Shown one piece after another: positions 6,923-11,086 of a stretch of 11,086 nt of DNA. How positions within the stretch are numbered: position 1 is the stretch's first letter; every line of letters begins with the position of its first letter. Where the stretch lies: contig DATGYC010000216.1 of the NCBI GenBank assembly GCA_035298385.1, positions 1-11,086 of the forward strand, in the 5' to 3' direction. The translations under genes were made by a program, and so were the position numbers. The notes beneath the pieces were generated by a model. It saw nothing but the letters and a program-made list of their open reading frames with translations, was not told the origin of the DNA and did not search any database. This stretch comes from DATGYC01 sp035298385. GTDB taxonomy: Bacteria; Bacillota; Sulfobacillia; Symbiobacteriales; Symbiobacteriaceae.

Positions 6923-6954
6923 GGGGCGGGTCACTAGGGGACCCGCCCTCTTTT
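6923..6954 (+). terminator. Rho-independent terminator closing the McrBC-like block
   Basis: GGGCGGGTC (6924-6932) pairs perfectly with GACCCGCCC (6940-6948) around a 7-nt loop. A G-T pair extends the stem to 10 bp, and TCTTTT follows. It lies about 30 nt after the coiled-coil gene and before the histidine kinase, so it marks the end of the five-gene block. Confidence 0.88.
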
Positions 6955-7012
6955 CATTGGGCAGGGAGTGGGCGTAGACTGGAGATGCAGAGAAGAATGA
7001 ACAGATCTGGAC

Positions 7013-7864
7013 GTGACGACGATGAAGAGTCAGCGCTTTCCGTATTGGGCCGTCCTGCTGCCTTCGATCCTCGTTGGCTCCTTCGAATTCGCCCGCCACA
7101 CCTTCTTTGAGCGGGTCCTTCCCCGCACGTGGGGGAACATTGGCGCCGCCGTGTTGGTCGGAGCGGCCTCTGCCATCTACATTGGCCTGGCCTTTCGCTA
7201 TATCCGGCAGATGGAGCGGCATGCCTCGCGGGCCCGTGAAGAAGCGACCCTCTTACAGGAACGAGATCGGCTTGCCCGAGACCTGCATGACAATATCAGC
7301 CAGACGGTCTTCTATATGGCCGTCCGATTGGACGAACTGGCTCAGACCGGCGATCCCACCCTTCAGGAGGCGGTGGCCGATTTGAAGGATGATCTGCAAG
7401 CGGCGGATGCGAAGATTCGCCGGACGATCGCTGACCTGCGGCGTCGGCGGGCGCCCCGCACCCTTGGGGCGGCCCTGCGGTCCACGGTCGATGAGGTCGC
7501 CCGGACCTTCCGCCTGAAGGTCGACCTAGTCGAGCCTAGCCAGGAGATCCGGCTTGGCGAAGCAACGCTTGAACACGTCGGCGGCATTCTCCATGAGGCG
7601 CTGACGAACGCCGCCAAGTACGCCGCGGGCGCGAAGGTCTCGGTTACCGCCACCGTCCGGCGGGATGCGCTGCACCTGGTCGTGCAGGATAGCGGTCGTG
7701 GCTTCGATCCAGACGGCACACCAGCGGGTTTTGGCCTACAGATGATGGCCGAACGGGCTGCCATGATGGGCGGCTCACTCCACGTTGTCGCATCCCCGGG
7801 CGCCGGGACCCGGGTTGAACTGACCGTACCACTGAACGGGCAGCAGCAAGAAGGGGAGCGGTAG
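7013..7864 (+). CDS. Sensor histidine kinase, NarL/DesK type (HisKA_3 + HATPase_c)
   Basis: This 283-residue membrane kinase has two TM helices (about 11-27 and 42-64) joined by a short loop, with no sizeable extracellular sensor domain. A short linker helix (65-85) follows, then the H-box RDLHDNISQ with phospho-acceptor H92 and the HDxxxQ phosphatase glutamine Q97. The ATP-binding domain has its N-box at HEALTNAAKYA (194-204, N199), the G1 box DSGRGF (226-231), GFGLQMM (239-245) and GAGT (263-266). Kinases of this type autophosphorylate on His and control a LuxR-type regulator. The response regulator gene starts 1 nt after the stop. Small two-TM kinases of this kind usually sense membrane or envelope state, or a membrane or lipoprotein partner. 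The signal is not known. The start is uncertain between GTG 7013 and ATG 7022; neither has a clear ribosome binding site. Confidence 0.9.
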   Translation: MTTMKSQRFPYWAVLLPSILVGSFEFARHTFFERVLPRTWGNIGAAVLVGAASAIYIGLAFRYIRQMERHASRAREEATLLQERDRLARDLHDNISQTVFYMAVRLDELAQTGDPTLQEAVADLKDDLQAADAKIRRTIADLRRRRAPRTLGAALRSTVDEVARTFRLKVDLVEPSQEIRLGEATLEHVGGILHEALTNAAKYAAGAKVSVTATVRRDALHLVVQDSGRGFDPDGTPAGFGLQMMAERAAMMGGSLHVVASPGAGTRVELTVPLNGQQQEGER

Positions 7865-7865
7865 C

Positions 7866-8513
7866 ATGAACCAGGTACGAGTCCTGCTTGCGGATGATAG
7901 TCCTCTGGCTCGAAAGGGAACGGCGGCCATCCTAGCACGAGACCCAGCCTTCTCTGTGGTGGGGGAGGCGAGCGATGGTCATGAGGCGGTCCGACTGGCC
8001 ACCGAGCTAAAGCCCGATCTGGTGATGATGGATATCCGGATGCCGAAGTGTGACGGCCTGCTGGCGACCAAGCTCTTGAAGCGGGCGGTGCCCGAGACGA
8101 CGGTCGTGATCCTCTCGGTCTCGGACGATCCGGGCGATCTCTTTGAGGCGATTCGGGTTGGGGCCCAGGGCTATCTAACCAAGAATCTGGCCCCGGAGGT
8201 CTGGCTGGAGTACTTGACGCCGTTCGCTCGGGGCGAGGCCTCGATCCCAAAGCATGTCGCCCGCCAGATCCTCCACGAGTTTGAGCGACCGGAGCCCCAT
8301 CGGCGGGTCGCCTCCCCAATCACGCACCGCGAGGAGCAGGTCCTGCGCCTGGTTGGTGAAGGTATGACCAATCGGGGGATTGCAGAGCGGCTCGTTGTGG
8401 CCGAGAATACAGTCAAGAACCATATCAAGTCGATCCTAGAGAAGGTGCAGGTCAAGAACCGGGTTCAGCTGGCCATCTGGGCCCGGAATCACCTGCCGGG
8501 GGAGGTCGAGTAG
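7866..8513 (+). CDS. NarL/FixJ-family response regulator (receiver + LuxR-type HTH)
   Basis: This 215-residue cytosolic transcription factor has a receiver domain (about 3-120). The acidic pair is D10/D11, the phospho-acceptor D56 lies in MMDIRMP, the switch residue is S84, and K106 lies in YLTKN. A GerE/LuxR-type helix-turn-helix (about 151-210) includes the recognition segment VAENTVKNHIKSILEKVQVKN. All residues needed for phosphorylation are intact. The partner kinase gene ends 1 nt upstream, and AGGGGAG lies in the last codons of the kinase gene before this ATG, so the pair is co-translated. The targets are unknown. Likely ones are its own operon, including the lipoprotein directly downstream, and possibly nearby envelope genes. 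Confidence 0.93.
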   Translation: MNQVRVLLADDSPLARKGTAAILARDPAFSVVGEASDGHEAVRLATELKPDLVMMDIRMPKCDGLLATKLLKRAVPETTVVILSVSDDPGDLFEAIRVGAQGYLTKNLAPEVWLEYLTPFARGEASIPKHVARQILHEFERPEPHRRVASPITHREEQVLRLVGEGMTNRGIAERLVVAENTVKNHIKSILEKVQVKNRVQLAIWARNHLPGEVE

Positions 8514-8939
8514 GTGCGCGTTGCGATCCGTTTTCTGATCAGCCTGCTGCTGGTGGGCGCCCTCGTTGGCTGCTCGACGCAGAAGATCGAGTCGCCGGGG
8601 CCGAGCCAGCCCACGAAACAGTTATACGTGGGCCTTCACACCACGGACTGGGAGGTCCGGGTAAAGATTGAGCCCCTCCAGCCGGGCGACCGGTCGGCGA
8701 CGCTGAAACTGATTGCGCATAGCGGTGAGATCCCGGTCGGGACCCTGCTCGCGCTGGAGCTGAGCAAGCCGGAGGGGGCGGGGGCCCCGCAGCGCTTCGA
8801 GGCGAAGCCGTTAGGCAATGGGGAGTTTAAGGTTGATGCGATTCCGCTGACGGCTGGAAAGTGGCAGCTTCGGGTAATCGTGTCGGCACCAGGGACCGAG
8901 CCCCAGTCGAGCGGCTATACGTTTGAGGTTCCGGCTTAG
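8514..8939 (+). CDS. Small secreted lipoprotein with YtkA/FixH-like domain
   Basis: This 141-residue protein has a type II signal peptide: basic start MRVAIR, a hydrophobic core and lipobox LVGC with C20 as the lipidation site, so it should be anchored to the outer face of the membrane. After a short Pro/Ser linker, residues about 36-140 look like an all-beta domain. The ending GEFKVDAIPLTAGKWQLRVIV resembles YtkA-like and FixH-like domains (the G-x-Y/F-x...G-x-W-x-L pattern), some of which are linked to copper or cytochrome oxidase assembly. No clear metal-binding His/Met/Cys cluster is visible, so a metal role is not supported. The GTG start directly follows the response regulator stop, with GGGGGAGG (8498-8505) at 8-nt spacing. 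As third gene of the operon it may be an accessory sensor for the kinase or an output of the system. A terminator follows. Confidence 0.8.
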   Translation: MRVAIRFLISLLLVGALVGCSTQKIESPGPSQPTKQLYVGLHTTDWEVRVKIEPLQPGDRSATLKLIAHSGEIPVGTLLALELSKPEGAGAPQRFEAKPLGNGEFKVDAIPLTAGKWQLRVIVSAPGTEPQSSGYTFEVPA

Positions 8940-8947
8940 AGGCAGAG

Positions 8948-8986
8948 AGGGCGGCGACCCGCGATGGGGCGCCGCTCTAATTTTTT
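8948..8986 (+). terminator. Rho-independent terminator after the two-component/lipoprotein operon
   Basis: AGGGCGGCG (8948-8956) pairs with CGCCGCTCT (8970-8978), a 9-bp stem with one G-T pair. An inner CCC/GGG extension past one mismatch closes a small loop. TAATTTTTT follows, with six T at 8981-8986. The hairpin starts 9 nt after the lipoprotein stop and separates this operon from the SLH-protein gene. Confidence 0.9.
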
Positions 8987-9077
8987 CGCTGAAGTTCGGT
9001 TACGAATTACCAAACTTTTCCAGAAGATCCCTCGTCTATTCTGATGGAGGCCGATTCCATCTTGAGGAGGCGATCGA

Positions 9078-11086
9078 ATGTCTCGTCCCGTTTGGGCTGC
9101 TGGGCTGCTCGTGCTGGTCCTTGCCATGCCCGCACAGGCGGCGTCCGGCCTGAAGCCTATGATGCCGACCACACCCCCTGCCCCGACTGCCCCGGTCGCG
9201 ACCATTGCTGAGGGGACTGCGATCCAGGTGGCCCGTTCCCTCTTCCCGGCGGAGTTGGTCCAAGCGAAGCCGAACGTGGAACTCTCCCCGCACTACAGCG
9301 GGCACGCCGTCTGGGACATCTCCTGGGAAGGCGATGGCATGATCTTCGTCTCGGTGGATGCACGTGACGGGCAGGTCGTCTCCGTTAACCGCTGGAAGAA
9401 CGGCCCTACTCTGCCTTCTACGACCCGGTTGACGCAGGCGGAGGCGGAGGCGAAGGCGGCTGGGTGGCTGGCGAAGCTGGCGCCGGGCGCCCAGTCAGCC
9501 CTCGTGGCCGCAAAGTCGCCCTTCGCGGACTGGTATGACCCCAGCGCCTACACCTTCGGCTATAACTGGCAGGCGATGGGCTACCCGGTTCCGAACGCCG
9601 GTGCGTACCTGCGGATCGAGGATGCCACCGGAGAGTTGTTGGGCTGGCATCTGAATCGCCCCGAGGGGAAGATGGTCTTGCCGCCGGCCATCCTGGCGGA
9701 GTCAGAGGCGCGGGCGGCCTTTGCGAAGCTCCCGCTTACACTGAGCTACACCAGGGCCTACTGGAAGGACGAGTCGTACCACACGAAGCCCTCGAGCTCC
9801 TCGCCGATGCTGTTGGCCTACCTTCCGCCGCAGGAGCTTGCACTCTCCCAGTCGGGCTCGTGGATCGGTCCGGACGGGCAACCGTTGCCGGATGTGACGA
9901 TTCCTACCTGGAAGCAAGTGCCGCCTCCGATCGTGCCGTACAAGCCTCCGACGGAGCCCCTGAGCAAGGCGGAGTCCCTGATGATCGCCCAAAAGGCGAG
10001 CGGGCGGACGGGTGAGCCGGATTTGGTCAGCCTTTCCCGCTGGGACGGCCAGTTGACCTATAACTTCGGCTGGGTCGACTGGTCGAAGCCCGAGGGGAAC
10101 GAGCTGAACGTCAGCGTCGATGCGGTGCGTGGTCTGGTGCAGGAGATCTGGAGCGGGAAGGAGTTCTCTGAGGGCCCTGCGACTCTCACCCCCGCTGAGG
10201 CCCAGCAGATCGCCGTCGACTTCATGGTGACCTACCGACCGGATCTGGCTGGGGTGCTCTATTACCCGGCTGCCAACCTGGTGAACGGTTTGGGCAGCTA
10301 CATCTTCCGGTTTAACCTGCAACATGAAGGGATCATGGTGCAGGATTACAGCGCCGAACTCTGGATCAATGGGGCGACTGGCCAGGTGGTCACTTTCTGG
10401 GGCCCCCACCAGATGCTTGAGCTCGATCTGCCCAAGCCGGAGGGGATCTTGCCCCCGGGGCCGCTGATGGCCAAGCTGGTCGAGGTCGCCGGGCTGGAAC
10501 TCGGGTGGGTGCAGGTCCAGCCGGCCGGTGAGGAGCCGTTCCTCCAGTTGGTCTGGCACTTGGGTCAGTCGGTCCCGGTCAGCTTGATTGAGGCCCAGAC
10601 GGGCATCTTCCGTGACGAAGAGGGGACGGATGTCTTGAAGTTCCGCCTCCCGCCGACTGACGTGGCCGGTCATTGGGCGGAGCACGAGATCTTGGCGCTC
10701 TTCGATCAGCGGATCGTCACGGTGGAGTCTGGCAAGTTCATGCCGGAGCAGGCTATGACCGAGGCGGAGGCGGCGGCCTGGCTTGCGCGCCTGAATTACA
10801 CCGGGCCGCGGCCGTTCGCAACGGAGGTACCGGCGGTCGGCAAGGATGGGGCCGAAGTCGCCCCAGGTGAGCCGAACCCGGCCACGCCGATCACCCGTGA
10901 GGCCTTCGTCCGGCAGGTCGTCGTGGCGCTGGGCTACGAGAAGATCGCCGGGATGAAGAACCAGATCTGGATGGACTTCCACGACCAGGCCCAGATCGAG
11001 CCGGGCGCCCGGAACGCCGTCGCAGTCCTCAACGGCCTTGGGGTGATCCGGGGCACGCCGGAAGGCTACTTCCTGCCCAAGAAGTC
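9078..11086 (+). CDS. Secreted YcdB/YcdC-like repeat protein with C-terminal SLH domains (partial, 3' end cut off)
   Basis: The frame is open from ATG 9078 to the right edge: 669 codons with no stop. GAGGAGG (9064-9070) precedes the ATG at 7-nt spacing. The product has a Sec signal peptide, MSRPVWAAGLLVLVLAMPAQA, with likely cleavage after AQA (residue 21). Two long regions (about 40-210 and 325-500) show the YcdB/YcdC (PepSY-related) pattern: DGQVVSVNRW (about 97-106), DATGELLGWHLNRP and NGATGQVVTFWG strand turns, and aromatic-rich beta stretches such as AYTFGYNWQA. A proline-rich link (about 290-315) joins them. From residue 527 an SLH domain begins (TDVAGHWAEHEILALFDQRI), and a second spans about 602-668 (ITREAFVRQVVVALGY, then VAVLNGLGVIRGTPEGYFLP). 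SLH domains bind pyruvylated secondary cell-wall polymers, so the protein is expected on the cell surface; a third SLH repeat may lie beyond the edge. YcdB/YcdC domains have no established activity, and a role in inhibiting or modulating surface proteases is only a suggestion from PepSY relatives. Confidence 0.87.
   Translation, partial: MSRPVWAAGLLVLVLAMPAQAASGLKPMMPTTPPAPTAPVATIAEGTAIQVARSLFPAELVQAKPNVELSPHYSGHAVWDISWEGDGMIFVSVDARDGQVVSVNRWKNGPTLPSTTRLTQAEAEAKAAGWLAKLAPGAQSALVAAKSPFADWYDPSAYTFGYNWQAMGYPVPNAGAYLRIEDATGELLGWHLNRPEGKMVLPPAILAESEARAAFAKLPLTLSYTRAYWKDESYHTKPSSSSPMLLAYLPPQELALSQSGSWIGPDGQPLPDVTIPTWKQVPPPIVPYKPPTEPLSKAESLMIAQKASGRTGEPDLVSLSRWDGQLTYNFGWVDWSKPEGNELNVSVDAVRGLVQEIWSGKEFSEGPATLTPAEAQQIAVDFMVTYRPDLAGVLYYPAANLVNGLGSYIFRFNLQHEGIMVQDYSAELWINGATGQVVTFWGPHQMLELDLPKPEGILPPGPLMAKLVEVAGLELGWVQVQPAGEEPFLQLVWHLGQSVPVSLIEAQTGIFRDEEGTDVLKFRLPPTDVAGHWAEHEILALFDQRIVTVESGKFMPEQAMTEAEAAAWLARLNYTGPRPFATEVPAVGKDGAEVAPGEPNPATPITREAFVRQVVVALGYEKIAGMKNQIWMDFHDQAQIEPGARNAVAVLNGLGVIRGTPEGYFLPKK

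Noticed and set aside
6901..6940. CTAGGG occurs three times (6901, 6920 and 6934) between the coiled-coil gene and the terminator.
   Set aside because: The spacing is irregular (19 and 14 nt), the copies are short, and two fall in the terminator hairpin, so there is no support for an operator or att site.
6951..6980. Possible promoter for the kinase operon: TTTTCA (6951-6956) and TAGACT (6975-6980), 18-nt spacer.
   Set aside because: Each box matches 4 of 6 positions, and the -35 candidate overlaps the terminator T-run, so chance is a good explanation.
7363..8319. A 318-codon open frame on the minus strand across the kinase-regulator junction.
   Set aside because: It is antisense to two well-defined genes and rich in Ser, Arg and Pro without domain signatures.
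8987..9077. Upstream region of the SLH-protein gene, searched for a promoter or regulator site.
   Set aside because: It is AT-richer than its surroundings, and TATTCT (9039-9044) could be a -10 box, but no -35 box sits at a proper distance and no convincing inverted repeat was seen.
8923..9153. A 76-codon plus-strand frame crossing the terminator and the start of the SLH gene.
   Set aside because: It contains the terminator hairpin and its T-run, has no ribosome site and is out of frame with the signal-peptide-bearing gene.
9702..10982. A 426-codon open frame on the minus strand.
   Set aside because: It lies antisense to the SLH-protein gene, whose frame has a signal peptide, a strong ribosome site and recognisable domains. 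The antisense frame is low-complexity, rich in Arg, Leu, Pro, Gly and His, as expected when GC-rich codons are read backwards.

Overview
The window looks like a piece of chromosome from a high-GC Gram-positive bacterium of the Bacillota, most like Symbiobacterium or its relatives. This rests on GC-rich third codon positions, strong AGGAGG-type ribosome binding sites, GTG starts, a YumC-type ferredoxin-NADP reductase, a NarL-type two-component pair, and a secreted protein with YcdB/YcdC-like repeats and S-layer homology (SLH) domains. The lineage is inferred from gene content; no rRNA is present to confirm it. No tRNA, rRNA, CRISPR array or insertion sequence was seen.

Left edge (1-820). The 5' end of a flavin-dependent ferredoxin-NADP reductase on the minus strand diverges from a TspO/MBR-family membrane protein on the plus strand. 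A good sigma-A-type promoter for the reductase lies between them, with a 13-bp palindrome over its -10 box. A strong hairpin terminator follows tspO.

Central block (885-6891). Five plus-strand genes run with overlaps or a 23-nt gap and no internal terminator. First come a HAD-like protein that has lost several catalytic residues and an SDR-family oxidoreductase. A three-gene cassette follows: an McrB-like AAA+ NTPase with a long, unrecognised N-terminal region, an McrC-like DUF2357/PD-(D/E)XK nuclease, and a predicted coiled-coil protein of unknown function. The cassette resembles a type IV (modification-dependent) restriction system with an extra coiled-coil partner and is the most interesting part of the window. 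A clear rho-independent terminator closes the block.

Right part (7013-11086). A two-TM DesK/NarL-type histidine kinase, its LuxR-type response regulator and a small YtkA-like lipoprotein form a tight operon ending in a terminator. An independent gene follows: a large secreted protein with YcdB/YcdC-like repeats and two C-terminal SLH domains, which runs off the right edge. The kinase operon is probably an envelope-sensing module, and the SLH protein is probably attached to the cell wall. A functional link between the two is only suggested by proximity.
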